From Oceanibacterium hippocampi (lineage in GTDB: Bacteria; Pseudomonadota; Alphaproteobacteria; Sneathiellales; Sneathiellaceae): a stretch of DNA of 64,000 nucleotides. The stretch is from NCBI RefSeq assembly GCF_900172325.1, contig NZ_FWFR01000001.1:1116001-1180000 (forward strand). Direction: 5' to 3'. The position numbers and the translations under genes are program-made. Below are positions 24,972 to 34,070 of this stretch, piece after piece; position 1 is the first letter of the stretch; each line of letters starts with the position of its first letter. The notes under the pieces are model-generated. The model searched no databases. It was not told the DNA's origin and was given only the letters and a program-made list of their open reading frames with translations.

Positions 24972-25435
24972 CGTCCGCGCTTCAGCTTCTGCAGCGCGTT
25001 CTCCAGCGCATTCAGGAAGCGGCTCCGGTCCGCCCTGGTGAAGCCCGCGCCGCCCGGCGTCAGCATGCCGGTTTCGCGCAGGTGGGCGTTCAGGTCGCGC
25101 ATCGCCAGCGCCATGCCGATATTGCCCTCGGCAAAGGGTTTGCCGGTCGGCGAGATCACCGTCGCGCCGGCACTGACGCAGCGGGCGGCGAGCGGGATAT
25201 CGGCGGTGACGACGAGCGCGCCCGGGCCCGCGCGCTCGGCGATCCAGTCGTCGGCGGCGTCCGGGTCGATCGGCACCGAATGCAGCTGGAACAGCGGGTT
25301 GTCCGGCACCCGGAGCCAGCTGTTCGAGACCACGTGTACCGGCAGCCGGTGCCGCTCGGCGATCCGGTAGATCTCGTTCTTCACCGGGCAGGCGTCGCCG
25401 TCGACATAGATCGCGATCTCGCCGTCGGCACTCAC
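24968..25435 (-). CDS. YaiI/YqxD family protein (DUF188)
   Basis: A 155-residue conserved protein. IYVDGDACPVKNEI (about 9-22), SNSWLRVPDNP, and ALVVTADIPLAARCVSAGATVISPTGKPF (read in shorter blocks) are the family signatures of a PIN-like fold with acidic residues that could bind metal. Biochemical activity is unproven in the family. The TGA overlaps the end of the + strand STAS-like gene. Confidence 0.9.
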   Translation of the reverse strand: MSADGEIAIYVDGDACPVKNEIYRIAERHRLPVHVVSNSWLRVPDNPLFQLHSVPIDPDAADDWIAERAGPGALVVTADIPLAARCVSAGATVISPTGKPFAEGNIGMALAMRDLNAHLRETGMLTPGGAGFTRADRSRFLNALENALQKLKRGR

Positions 25436-25445
25436 GGGCGCATCC

Positions 25446-26207
25446 TCAGCCGCGGCCGATCAGCGGCATCTTGGTCGCCATCACGGTCATGAACTGGACA
25501 TTGGCGTCGAGCGGCAGCGAGGCCATGTAGAGCACCGCGCTCGCCACGTGGGCGACGTCCATCACCGGTTCCGCCTTGATCGAGAGGTCGGCCTGGGGCA
25601 CGCCCTGCGGCATGCGCTCGGTCATCGGCGTGGCGGCATTGCCGATATCGATCTGGCCGCAGGCGATGTCGAACGGCCGGCCGTCCAGCGAGGTCGACTT
25701 GGTGAGCCCGGTCATCGCGTGCTTGGTCGCGGTATAGGGCGCCGAATAGGGCCGGGGCGAGGTCGCCGAGATCGAGCCGTTGTTGATGATCCGCCCGCCC
25801 ATCGGGGTCTGCGCCTTCATCAGCCGGAAGGCAGCCTGGGTGCAGTAGAAGGCGCCCGACAGGTTGACGTCGACGACGCGGCGCCAGTCCTCCGGCTTGA
25901 GATCTTCCAGCGGCATCGGCGGCGTGCCGGAACCGGCGTTGTTGAACAGCAGGTCGAGCCGGCCGAACACCGCCCTGGTCTTCTCGAAAAGCGCCTGGAC
26001 CGCCTCAGGATCGGTGACGTCCGTGGCGACGGCGAGCGCCCGTTCGCGCCCCTCGCCAGCCTCGGCCAGGGTCTCATCGAGCGCCGCCATGCGCCGCCCG
26101 GCAATGGCCACCCGGTAGCCCGCGCCGAGCAATGCCAGCGCCACGGCGCGGCCGACGCCGCTGCCGGCGCCGGTGACGATGGCGACCTTGTTGTCCTGCC
26201 TGTTCAT
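25446..26207 (-). CDS. SDR family oxidoreductase
   Basis: A 253-residue short-chain dehydrogenase with a normal active site: [13 protein letters not shown] (cofactor), FNNAGSG, the Ser in [10 protein letters not shown] and YTATK. The C terminus ends close to the membrane-protein gene but on its own ribosome-binding site (AGAGGACATG). Several sequence features resemble alcohol or hydroxyacyl dehydrogenases, but the substrate cannot be assigned. Confidence 0.88.
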   Translation of the reverse strand: MNRQDNKVAIVTGAGSGVGRAVALALLGAGYRVAIAGRRMAALDETLAEAGEGRERALAVATDVTDPEAVQALFEKTRAVFGRLDLLFNNAGSGTPPMPLEDLKPEDWRRVVDVNLSGAFYCTQAAFRLMKAQTPMGGRIINNGSISATSPRPYSAPYTATKHAMTGLTKSTSLDGRPFDIACGQIDIGNAATPMTERMPQGVPQADLSIKAEPVMDVAHVASAVLYMASLPLDANVQFMTVMATKMPLIGRG

Positions 26208-26245
26208 GTCCTCTCCGCGATCAGGATGGCGAATCTGGCGCCACG

Positions 26246-27883
26246 TTACGGCGAGCGGACCGCCCCGTGAAGGTCAAAGCGCCTCACCTCGACGGTTTCC
26301 ATGCGCCCGGCATGGCGTTCGACCGCTTCGAGCGCATAGCGCTTGCCCAGCGCGTCGCGGAGCTCGAGGCTGTGCTCGTAGTGCATCTGGCCGCTTGGCC
26401 CGTCGACGCGCATGTCGAGGACGAAAAGGAGCGTCCGGAAACGCGGCGCGAGCGCCTCGATCCGGGCCATCGCCTCGCTCACGGTGTCGGTCTCGTCCCA
26501 GATCTCCGCATAATCGATCGGGGTGAAGATCTCCGGGTGCGTCCAGCGGGTGAAGCCGCGATAGCTGGCCGGGCGGTTGCGCATGTAATAGCCGAAGGTC
26601 GGGCCGAGATAGTCCGGCGCCAGCACGATCAGGCTCTGCCGGAGCGTGACGTCGTCGAGCGAGGCGGCGAAGCTCCGGATGCCCGACTGGGCCATGCCGC
26701 GGGTCTGCTTCACATATTGCAGCCCGGGCCAGGCCAGCGCGAGCGCGCCGACGGCGGCGAGCGCCAGCAGACCCGGTGCCCGGACCGATACCGGCAGGGG
26801 CAGGCCGGCCAGCGCGCGCGTTCCCCGAACCGCGAAATAGGCGACGAGGATCGGCGCGAAGGGAAGCGTGTAGGCCCCCGAATGGCCGATCGTCGCGTCG
26901 GCGACCAGCGTGCCGAGGCCGCCCAGGTGAAGGGCCGCGAGCGCGACCTCGGCGGGCGCCGTCTCGGCGGGTGTCCGCCGCCGGAGTCGAAGCAGCAGGC
27001 GGAACGCCTCGCCGGCGAGCACGAGCAGCAGCAGTGCCGCCGCGACCCGCACCCAGTCCCCGGCCCAGGGCAGCATGTAGGCGAGATTGTCGAGCAGGAG
27101 CCGCGGCCGCGCGGCGAGATCGAGCGACTCGCTCCAGGGCAGGCCGGTCCGGTAATGGTCGAGAAAGATCGGGAACCAGGGCGCGAAGAGGAGGCAGATC
27201 GCGGCGCCGGCGATCGCCATGCGGCCGAGGTCGGGCGCGCCGATCCGGGCGAGCCGCAGCCCGACGGCGACGCCCGCCAGCACGGCAAGCAGGATCACGC
27301 CGGTATATTGCACGTACAGCAGCGCCGTGGCGGCGAGCGTGAACAGTGCCCAGCGGCCGGCGCTTCCGACGGTCGCGGCGCGGATGAAGGCGGCGACCGT
27401 GGCGATCACCAGCAGAGCCGAAAGACTGTAGGGCCGCGCCTCATGGGAATAGATGATCATTTCCGGCGCCGTTGCCGCCCAGAAGGCGGCGAGCAGTCCG
27501 CCCGCCGTCGCGACCCGGCCGGAGGCGCCCGCCCGGGCCAGGCAATAGAGCGCCGGCAGCAGCAAGAGGCCGAAGAGCGTCGCCGGTATCTTCATGGCGA
27601 TCTCGCCCGCGCCGGCCAGTTCGATCCAGCCGCGCATCAGCAGGTAGAAGCCCGGCGGGTTGAGCTCGCTCCAGGCAACGGTCGCGAGCAGGTCGGAGAA
27701 GCCGCCGGCCATGGCGTCGAAATAGGTCGAGCCTTCGTCCCGCCAGAGGCCGATCCCGATCATGACCGCACGCGCGGCAAGCCCGCCGGCCAGGATCATC
27801 GCGAACAGGATGAACGGGCGGTCGAGCAGCAGGCGGCCGACCCTGGCGGCCGGTCGCGCCGTCCCGGTCGTCTCCGCGCTCAG
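26246..27883 (-). CDS. GT39-like membrane glycosyltransferase
   Basis: A polytopic inner-membrane protein of about 545 residues with ten or more hydrophobic helices, related to dolichyl/polyprenyl-phosphate sugar transferases (ArnT/PMT/GT39). The first periplasmic loop holds [12 protein letters not shown] (catalytic acid position), then [15 protein letters not shown] and SHEARPYSL, as in this family. A soluble C-terminal part follows. The start is unclear: no ATG lies before the first helix. A CTG overlapping the stop of the upstream gene (CTGA, with GGAAGG 7 bases upstream) fits translational coupling. GTG 27928 or 27970, inside the upstream gene, are alternatives. It is in operon with a GT2 gene that could supply its lipid-linked sugar. 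Confidence 0.78.
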   Translation of the reverse strand: MSAETTGTARPAARVGRLLLDRPFILFAMILAGGLAARAVMIGIGLWRDEGSTYFDAMAGGFSDLLATVAWSELNPPGFYLLMRGWIELAGAGEIAMKIPATLFGLLLLPALYCLARAGASGRVATAGGLLAAFWAATAPEMIIYSHEARPYSLSALLVIATVAAFIRAATVGSAGRWALFTLAATALLYVQYTGVILLAVLAGVAVGLRLARIGAPDLGRMAIAGAAICLLFAPWFPIFLDHYRTGLPWSESLDLAARPRLLLDNLAYMLPWAGDWVRVAAALLLLVLAGEAFRLLLRLRRRTPAETAPAEVALAALHLGGLGTLVADATIGHSGAYTLPFAPILVAYFAVRGTRALAGLPLPVSVRAPGLLALAAVGALALAWPGLQYVKQTRGMAQSGIRSFAASLDDVTLRQSLIVLAPDYLGPTFGYYMRNRPASYRGFTRWTHPEIFTPIDYAEIWDETDTVSEAMARIEALAPRFRTLLFVLDMRVDGPSGQMHYEHSLELRDALGKRYALEAVERHAGRMETVEVRRFDLHGAVRSP

Positions 27884-29043
27884 CGTCTTGCCTTCCAGGT
27901 GTAGACGGAGGTCACCGCGTAGTTCCACACGGCACCGACCAGCACGCCCGCCAGGCCGGACCAGATCCACAGCGTGTCGAAATCCTCGAACAGGTAGACC
28001 GCGACGCCGATGTTGGCGATCGCACCGACGCTGCAGGCGAGGCAGAACGACAGCCAGCCGGTCAGCAGGCGCCAGCCCCTGAGCTGCCGGTCGCGATAGG
28101 TGAGCAGGTTGTTGAGCGCGAAATTGAAGGTCATCGCGACCAGCGTCGCGACCGTCTGGGCCAGCCCGAAGTTCTGCTCGAGGACCCGGAACAGGCCGTA
28201 CAGCACCGCCATGTGAACGAACACGCCGAGCCCGCCGACGACGGAGAACATCACGAAGCGGGCCGGGATATAGGCGCCGAAGGTCTTCTCCACCAGCATC
28301 GCCAGATATTCGAAGGCGACCGCCGAGGACAGCTTGCTTTCCCCGGCATGCCGGGTGCGGAACTGGAAGCCCAGTTCGCGAACCCGGAGCGGCGTCTTCG
28401 CGGTCGACAGGATATCGAGCAGGATCTTGAAACCGATTCCCGAAAGCCCGGGGGCGAGAGCGAGCAGGATCGGGCGGCGCAGCATGAAGAAGCCGCTCAT
28501 CGGGTCGCTGAGCGAAACCTTGGTCAGGCGCCGGGCAAGCCAGGTGGCGGCCCGCGAGATGAAGACCCGCTGGGAATCCCAGTCGCCGACGCCGCCGCCG
28601 TCGACATAGCGGGAGCCGACGACGATATCGACTGCCGGGTCGGCGAACTTGGCCATCATCCGCGGCAGCAGCGCCTCGTCATGCTGCAGGTCGCCGTCCA
28701 TCACAGCGACCAGAGGCGCCGCCGTCGCCAGCATGCCCTCGATGCAGGCGGACGAAAGCCCGCGACGGCCGATTCGCTGCAGGCAGCGCACCCGCGAATC
28801 GGTCAGTCCGATCGCCCGGACCGCGTCGGCGGTGCCGTCGGTGCTGTCGTCATCGACGAAGATGACTTCCCAGCGCCGCCCGTCGAGACAGGCATCGAGG
28901 CGGCGGACCAGTTCTTCCACATTGCCCGCCTCGTTGAAGGTCGGAACGATGACCGCGAGTTCCAGCGCGGAATCAGGCGACAGCTCGCGGGCGCCGGGAC
29001 GCGGATCGTTCCCGTCCGACATCCGCGAGGTCTTGGCCTCCAT
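27880..29043 (-). CDS. GT2 glycosyltransferase fused to GtrA-like domain (polyprenyl-phosphate sugar synthase)
   Basis: A 387-residue protein. Residues about 25-235 are a GT-A transferase like dolichol-phosphate mannosyltransferase: AVIVPTFNEAGNVEELV, VIFVDDDSTDGTAD, AVMDGDLQHD (metal-binding DxD) and SDPMSGFFMLRR. Residues about 260-385 form a GtrA-like domain with four membrane helices (SVVGGLGVFVHMAVLYGLF and onward). It probably transfers a sugar from a nucleotide donor to undecaprenyl phosphate and helps flip it. It is followed with a 4-base overlap by the GT39-like gene, which would use that lipid-linked sugar to decorate glycan, lipid or protein. Confidence 0.88.
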   Translation of the reverse strand: MEAKTSRMSDGNDPRPGARELSPDSALELAVIVPTFNEAGNVEELVRRLDACLDGRRWEVIFVDDDSTDGTADAVRAIGLTDSRVRCLQRIGRRGLSSACIEGMLATAAPLVAVMDGDLQHDEALLPRMMAKFADPAVDIVVGSRYVDGGGVGDWDSQRVFISRAATWLARRLTKVSLSDPMSGFFMLRRPILLALAPGLSGIGFKILLDILSTAKTPLRVRELGFQFRTRHAGESKLSSAVAFEYLAMLVEKTFGAYIPARFVMFSVVGGLGVFVHMAVLYGLFRVLEQNFGLAQTVATLVAMTFNFALNNLLTYRDRQLRGWRLLTGWLSFCLACSVGAIANIGVAVYLFEDFDTLWIWSGLAGVLVGAVWNYAVTSVYTWKARR

Positions 29044-29171
29044 AGACAGCGCCTTTGTTGATTATTGGCTCGGCCGGTTGCATATCGGTCGGAACCCGTC
29101 ATGCGGATGCATTTCGAGCGCTGATAATGCTAAGAATGCGATCGTTACGCAATCCGGAGGTAAATTGAGGA

Positions 29172-30125
29172 ATGAGCGGCCTGGAAACCTGGGATCATTT
29201 CGTCGAGAGCAGCGTGCCGGGCTGCAACGTGCTGCTCAGGAATACCCGACGGACCGATGGTTCGAAGGGCACCGTTCTCTGCATTCATGGCGCGACCTAT
29301 CCGTCGATCGTGACGTTCGACTATTCGATCGACGGCCGATCGTGGCTCGAGGTGCTGGCCGAGCAGGGCTACGATGCCTGGTGCATCGACCTGCCGGGCT
29401 ATGGCGGCTCCGACCGCCCGCCAGCGATGCAGGCTCCGCCGGAAGCCAATCCGCCGATCGTCGATACGGCCGAGGCGGAGGCGACGGTGCTGCTCGCCAT
29501 CGACTACATTCTCGCCGAACGCTTCATCTCGAAACTGTCGCTGATCGGCTATTCGTGGGGCAGCGCGATCGCCGGCGGCATCGCCACGAAGATTCCGCGG
29601 AGGATCTCGCGGCTGGTCATGCTCGGGGCGCTCTGGATCGGTGTCGAGGGGCGCGGCATCGCGGTCGGCGCGACGGGCGGCGCCTACCGGCTGACCAACG
29701 CCGAAGCCGCCGCCGCGCGCTGGCGCCTCGGGCTGACCAAGGCGCAGCAGGCGACCATCGCCCCGCCCGGCCATATCGAGGCCTGGGCCGATCGGGCCGT
29801 GGCCAGCGACCCGGCCTCGGTCGAAACCGATCCGCCGATCCTGCGTGCGCCCACCGGCGTGATCAAGGATGTCGCGGAATTCTGGCAGCAGGGCAAGCCG
29901 ACCTACGACCCCGGGCTCATCGAGGCGCCGACCCTGATCGTCGTCGGCGAATGGGACCACGAGACAACGCCGGACCAGGGGCTGGCGGTCTTCGGGCGGC
30001 TCGAACGGGCGGCCGAACGCCGCTATCTGCTGATCGGCCGGGCGACCCATTCGCTGCCGATGGAGAACCAGCGCCATGCGCTCCATGCGAGCGTCGGCGC
30101 CTTTCTCGGCGAGGACACGGACTAG
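29172..30125 (+). CDS. Alpha/beta hydrolase
   Basis: A 317-residue hydrolase. The oxyanion segment is LCIHGATYPSIVTFDYSIDG, the nucleophile elbow is GYSWGSAIAGG (Ser near 122), acid candidates lie in VVGEWDHETTPDQG, and the histidine is in GRATHSLPMEN. The substrate is unknown; similarity to epoxide hydrolase and dehalogenase-like enzymes is general. GGAGG lies 11 bases before the ATG. It is divergent from the GT2 gene and overlaps the next gene by 4 bases tail to tail. Confidence 0.85.
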   Translation: MSGLETWDHFVESSVPGCNVLLRNTRRTDGSKGTVLCIHGATYPSIVTFDYSIDGRSWLEVLAEQGYDAWCIDLPGYGGSDRPPAMQAPPEANPPIVDTAEAEATVLLAIDYILAERFISKLSLIGYSWGSAIAGGIATKIPRRISRLVMLGALWIGVEGRGIAVGATGGAYRLTNAEAAAARWRLGLTKAQQATIAPPGHIEAWADRAVASDPASVETDPPILRAPTGVIKDVAEFWQQGKPTYDPGLIEAPTLIVVGEWDHETTPDQGLAVFGRLERAAERRYLLIGRATHSLPMENQRHALHASVGAFLGEDTD

Positions 30126-30463
30126 CCTTTCCCCGTCTCGCGCTGTTCCGGGACTTCCCGGGCGCGCCGCTCGTGGTGGCGGGAGCGGTCGTCGAACCGT
30201 TTCAGGATCCGGCGGGCCGCCACCGGTACGTAGGCGGCCTCGTAATCATGGCCGGCGAACGCCTTTACCGCATCGAGATCGCGGAACCACATGAGCGTGG
30301 TGAACTCGACCTCGTCGCCGTCGTCGCGGCGCAGGAGTTCGATTGCCTCGAAGCCGTCGACCCGTTTCGCGAAGATGCCCGGAAAGACCTCGCCCTTCAG
30401 TAGCGCCTCGTAGGCGTCGGCGTTCGCGGGCGTCGTCCAGCCCCGCCAGATGCGCACGATCAT
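30122..30463 (-). CDS. Antibiotic biosynthesis monooxygenase (ABM) domain protein
   Basis: A 113-residue ferredoxin-like fold protein. VRIWRGWTTPANADAYEALL and TLMWFRDLDAVKAFAGHDY match the short ABM/DUF family that includes quinol and haem monooxygenases. The basic tail (RRILKRFDDRSRHHERRARE) is unusual. Function cannot be predicted; many members are cofactor-free or stress-related. The ATG at 30463 was used; longer versions upstream are shadow sequence. It ends inside the convergent hydrolase gene by 4 bases. Confidence 0.8.
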   Translation of the reverse strand: MIVRIWRGWTTPANADAYEALLKGEVFPGIFAKRVDGFEAIELLRRDDGDEVEFTTLMWFRDLDAVKAFAGHDYEAAYVPVAARRILKRFDDRSRHHERRAREVPEQRETGKG

Positions 30464-30684
30464 CGTGACCCTCCGTCGCGTTTCCAATGCCCCCCCCGGC
30501 CGCCGATGATAGGCGCGCCGGGGGGCGATGTCCCGGCTGAAGCGGCGTCGGGCCAGGCGCTTCCTGGGTCGGGCCGCCGGCGACGCGGGGCTGACCGGCG
30601 CGTGACTCCCCGTGCCGGTCGGCACGTCGCCCGAATTGCCTTCCGCCGCGATCGCATGCCTAATGGCGGCAGAGGAGGGCGCGC

Positions 30685-32031
30685 ATGGACCGGGAGACCG
30701 ATTTCCTGGCCGGCTTCGAGACCCTGCGGGCGCTGGTCTCGGAGTTTCTCGCCGCGGTGCTGCAACCCTGGACCGGCATCCAGTTCGCGGTGATCGCGGC
30801 AATCCTCGTACTCGGGCTGTTCGTCGGCGCTCGAATCGAACGGCGGCTGGAACCGCGGTTGCGCGAGATCCGCGGAAAGCCACGGCTGCTCCGCGTGCTG
30901 GCGATCCTGTTGCGCCGGATGCCCTGGTTCGCGACCACGATCCTGCTCTGGCTCACGGTCGCCGCGATGCGCGAGGTCACCTGGCCGAGCCGGAGTTATT
31001 TCATCACCGTCGCGGCGATGCTGGCGACCGCCTGGCTGGTCATCACCGTCGCCTCGCGGGTGATCCGCAACCGCCTTCTCGCCCGCGTCGTCGCCGCCAT
31101 CGTCTGGGCGATCGTCGCGCTCGAGATCACCGGCTCGCTCGACGCCACGCTCCGCCTGCTCGACGCCGTCGGCTTCGATCTCGGCGAGGGCCGGATCAGC
31201 CTGCTGGCGGCGCTCAAGGCGACGGTGCTGTTCGGGCTCCTGTTCTGGGGCGCGGTCGCGCTCGGTCACCTGGTCGAGACCCTGCTCAACCGCAGTGCCG
31301 ACCTGACGCCCCGCATCCAGGTCCTGCTGTCGAAAACGGTGAAGTCGCTGCTGCTGGTGCTTGCCGGGCTGACCGCGCTGACCACGCTCGGCATCGACCT
31401 GACCGCGCTCACCGTGTTCTCGGGCGCGGTCGGCGTCGGCGTCGGCTTCGGCCTGCAGAAGGTGGTCTCGAACTACATTTCCGGCATCATCATCCTGCTC
31501 GACAAGTCGATCAAGCCGGGCGACACCATCTCGCTCGGCGAGACCTTCGGCTGGATCCGCTCGCTGCAGGCGCGCTTCGTCTCGGTCGTGACCCGCGACG
31601 GCAAGGAATACCTGATCCCGAACGAGGACCTGATCACCGGCCAGGTGGTGAACTGGTCCTTCTCCGACACCCTGATCCGCCTCGACGTGGAATTCGGCGT
31701 GTCCTACGACAGCGATCCGCATGAGGTCACCCGCCTCGCCATCGAGGCGGCGAAGACGGTCGACCGGGTGCAGTCGAGCACCACGCCGGTCTGCTGGATG
31801 ACCGGCTTCGGGGAATCGTCGCTCGACTTCGTGCTGCGCTTCTGGATCGCCGATCCGCAGCGCGGCCTGACCAATATCCGCGGCCAGGTACTGCTCGCCT
31901 GCTGGGATGCCTTCAAGGCGGCCGGCATTGCCATCCCCTTCCCGCACCGGGAAATCATCATGCGGACCCCGGTGGAGATCCGGCGGGCGCGGGACAATGG
32001 CGAAGACGGCGGCGTACCGCCGAAGGACTGA
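30685..32031 (+). CDS. MscS-family mechanosensitive channel
   Basis: A 448-residue inner-membrane protein with about five helices (TM near 30-50, 75-95, 105-125, 185-205 and 225-245) followed by the pore-lining helix, rich in Gly and Ala: FSGAVGVGVGFGLQKVVSNY (about 246-265). The beta domain (IIILLDKSIKPGDTISLGETF) and the alpha/beta C-terminal domain follow. It releases solutes on hypo-osmotic shock. It is longer than E. coli MscS owing to extra N-terminal helices, as in YnaI-like channels. A strong stem-loop follows the gene. Confidence 0.92.
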   Translation: MDRETDFLAGFETLRALVSEFLAAVLQPWTGIQFAVIAAILVLGLFVGARIERRLEPRLREIRGKPRLLRVLAILLRRMPWFATTILLWLTVAAMREVTWPSRSYFITVAAMLATAWLVITVASRVIRNRLLARVVAAIVWAIVALEITGSLDATLRLLDAVGFDLGEGRISLLAALKATVLFGLLFWGAVALGHLVETLLNRSADLTPRIQVLLSKTVKSLLLVLAGLTALTTLGIDLTALTVFSGAVGVGVGFGLQKVVSNYISGIIILLDKSIKPGDTISLGETFGWIRSLQARFVSVVTRDGKEYLIPNEDLITGQVVNWSFSDTLIRLDVEFGVSYDSDPHEVTRLAIEAAKTVDRVQSSTTPVCWMTGFGESSLDFVLRFWIADPQRGLTNIRGQVLLACWDAFKAAGIAIPFPHREIIMRTPVEIRRARDNGEDGGVPPKD

Positions 32032-32044
32032 AGGCAGAAACGAA

Positions 32045-32069
32045 AACGGCGACCCCAAGGGTCGCCGTT
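32045..32069. terminator. Stem-loop between convergent genes
   Basis: AACGGCGACCC and GGGTCGCCGTT form a perfect 11-bp stem with a CAA loop between the mscS-like gene and the PEP-CTERM gene. On the minus strand it is followed by TTTTCGTTTC, so it would end transcription of the minus-strand gene best. Confidence 0.75.
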
Positions 32070-32092
32070 CGCCGTTCGTGAGGCTCGTGCGA

Positions 32093-32725
32093 TCAGCCGC
32101 GCTTGCGGCGGACCAGCCCGAGGCCGATGAGGCCGAGCCCGAACAGGCCGAGCGCGGCCGGCGCCGGGGTCTCGACCACGTCCGTCTCGTAGATGATGCT
32201 GTGGATGCCGACGGCGAATTCGTTATTCAATTCCCAGTCGAAGACCACGGCGTCGATGCCGCCGGTATCCTCGAAGCCGTAGAAGATCCAGTTGTTGATG
32301 CCGTCCGGCGGACCGAACTGGCTGGTGACGATGAAGCTGCCGTTGGTCGTGCCGCCAAGCTTGATGTTGACCGGCGAACTGTTGGACTGGTTGCCGCCGT
32401 AGTAGAAGCCGACCCGGGTCACCGGTGCGGCGAAGTTCAGGGTCAGGCGCAGGTCGAAGATGATGTTGCTGACACCCGGATTGGATGCCGGGCCCCAAAC
32501 GGTTCCGTCGTTGACGACATTGTGGCCGACGATTGTCAGGTTGCCCGGGCTGAGCGGCGGCCCGCCCTGAACCGTGTCGGGACCGAAGGCGTCGATGCCG
32601 ACCTGGCTGACGACAGCGCCCGCCTGGCCTGCGGCGAACAGCGGCGCGATCGCGATGGCGAGCGCCGCGAACAGCCGCCGCGGCGACCAGGTCGTGGAAC
32701 CGGTGGAGAGCGTTGTCGTGATCAT
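32093..32725 (-). CDS. PEP-CTERM-type sorted exported protein
   Basis: A 210-residue exported protein. The signal peptide (about 16-38) ends near AAGQAGA, the middle is beta-rich (FAAPVTRVGFYYGGN, GIDAVVFDWELNNEF), and the C terminus is a sorting signal: ETPAPAALGLFGLGLIGLG followed by the basic RRKRG. This is the layout of PEP-CTERM/VPXXX-CTERM substrates cleaved by exosortase or related enzymes, usually in exopolysaccharide-forming bacteria. No exosortase gene is in this window. Upstream 32726-32916 is AT-rich promoter DNA. Confidence 0.82.
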   Translation of the reverse strand: MITTTLSTGSTTWSPRRLFAALAIAIAPLFAAGQAGAVVSQVGIDAFGPDTVQGGPPLSPGNLTIVGHNVVNDGTVWGPASNPGVSNIIFDLRLTLNFAAPVTRVGFYYGGNQSNSSPVNIKLGGTTNGSFIVTSQFGPPDGINNWIFYGFEDTGGIDAVVFDWELNNEFAVGIHSIIYETDVVETPAPAALGLFGLGLIGLGLVRRKRG

Positions 32726-32916
32726 GCCGTGTCCCTATCTGTTTATTGATTATTGATTTCGCATCGGTCTTCTTATCTGCGAGGGAATGGTTACGCAGGA
32801 ACCATGCCAAGGCATGATCTGTTGTTTTTCAATCACTTGGGCGGCGGCGGGAATTTTAAAAGTGATTCAAATGTAAAATATTCCGCGATTATGTAGCCAT
32901 TTAATCGCGTCACCGG

Positions 32917-33903
32917 TTAGGCGTTGCGGCTTCGCGGTTCCGTTGCGTGGGTGCCGAACAGCCGCATCTTTTCGATCAGGTGATCGGCGTAGCGGATCGC
33001 CGGCGCAGGGCGGGCGCCCGGCATGGGGGCAATCAGTGCATCGAAGCGGGGTTCGAAGAAGAACGGCACCGATTGCCGGGGCAGCGCCTGGGCGCGAACC
33101 CGGTGCGGCGTCGCCCGCAACCGGCCGCCGCTCCAGAACTCCAGGCAGTCGCCGAAATTGACGTTGAGCGCGCCGTCGATATCCGGGGCGGCAAGCCGGC
33201 GCCCGTCGGGGGCCTGGGCCTCGAGCCCCCCGGGCTGCCAGAGCAGCGTCAGCACGCCGGAGTCACGATGCGCCGGCGTCGCCAGCAGGCCGCCGTCGGC
33301 TGCCCGGTAGCGGTCGTCGATAGCCGCCTCGGGCAGATCGGGCGGGAGCCCTTGCAGGAATCGGAGGGTCGACGAGCCGCCGCCGAAGAACGGTTCGAAA
33401 TAGTCGCCGCCGAGGCCGAGGTGGCGGGCCAGCGAGGCCATCAGCAGATGACCGAAGGCTTCCATGTCGCGGTAATGGGCCTCGGCCTCCGCCCGCCAGC
33501 CGGGCAGCAGGGCGTCGGCCGGCCAGACGTTGTGCTCCATCAGCAGTGCCTCGATATCGTCGGCCGCCGCCGCCGGGCCGTCACCGCCGCCCATATCGAG
33601 GCCTTCCAGCAAGCAGGGCGCGCCGGGCCGGCGATAGGCGTAATAGCCGCGGTAGCGGTTGTCGTTTTCCGGCGCATGTTTCGAATTGGTCAGGCGGCGC
33701 TTCTCGGGCGCCGGCAAATCGAAGAGGCGCAGCAGCCGGGCCCGTCTGCCGGCCTCGGTCAGCGTCGCGACCGGTGCGCCGGTGATGACAAGGAAGCCGA
33801 GCGCCTCGGCCGCCCTGCCGAGTGCGGTGTCGGTGGCATCGCGCAGCGGCCCCGGCGGACCGGCGAGCGCGTCGACCCGGATGGTCTCGATCTGCTGTGG
33901 CAC
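32917..33903 (-). CDS. Isopenicillin N synthase-like 2OG-Fe(II) oxygenase
   Basis: A 328-residue non-haem iron oxygenase. The N-terminal DIOX_N part is seen in ALGRAAEALGFLVITGAPVA and LFDLPAPEKRRL. The iron site is HRD in TPAHRDSGVLTLL plus His in ATPHRVRAQ, and the 2OG-binding arginine is in ALPRQSVPFFFEP. The GTG at 33903 has GGGAGAGA 7 bases upstream; the frame continues upstream, but that sequence overlaps the neighbouring terminator. It could hydroxylate or cyclise a small molecule; no substrate is evident. Confidence 0.85.
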   Translation of the reverse strand: MPQQIETIRVDALAGPPGPLRDATDTALGRAAEALGFLVITGAPVATLTEAGRRARLLRLFDLPAPEKRRLTNSKHAPENDNRYRGYYAYRRPGAPCLLEGLDMGGGDGPAAAADDIEALLMEHNVWPADALLPGWRAEAEAHYRDMEAFGHLLMASLARHLGLGGDYFEPFFGGGSSTLRFLQGLPPDLPEAAIDDRYRAADGGLLATPAHRDSGVLTLLWQPGGLEAQAPDGRRLAAPDIDGALNVNFGDCLEFWSGGRLRATPHRVRAQALPRQSVPFFFEPRFDALIAPMPGARPAPAIRYADHLIEKMRLFGTHATEPRSRNA

Positions 33904-33999
33904 CGGTTCTCTCCCGGCAACGGCTCCAGACAGGAGCAGCCAATCATGCCCTGCCGCGTCCGTCAAATCCCGGGAAGGACATGCAAGAGCCCAAAAAGA

Positions 34000-34027
34000 A
34001 ACGGCCGCGGGCGAACCCGCGGCCGTT
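34000..34027 (-). terminator. Rho-independent terminator of the PepSY-like gene
   Basis: A perfect 12-bp stem (AACGGCCGCGGG / CCCGCGGCCGTT) with a four-base loop, followed on the minus strand by TTTCTTTTTGGGC. It lies 43 bases after the stop of the minus-strand gene at 34071. Confidence 0.9.
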
Positions 34028-34070
34028 CCGTCTGCCGGGCGCCCGAGGGGGCGCCGCGCGTGTTTGCGGA

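Noticed and set aside
30122-30883. 253-codon version of the ABM-domain protein
   Set aside because: The extra 140 N-terminal codons are Arg/Pro/Gly-rich and run through the promoter region of the MscS gene; the ABM fold starts at ATG 30463.
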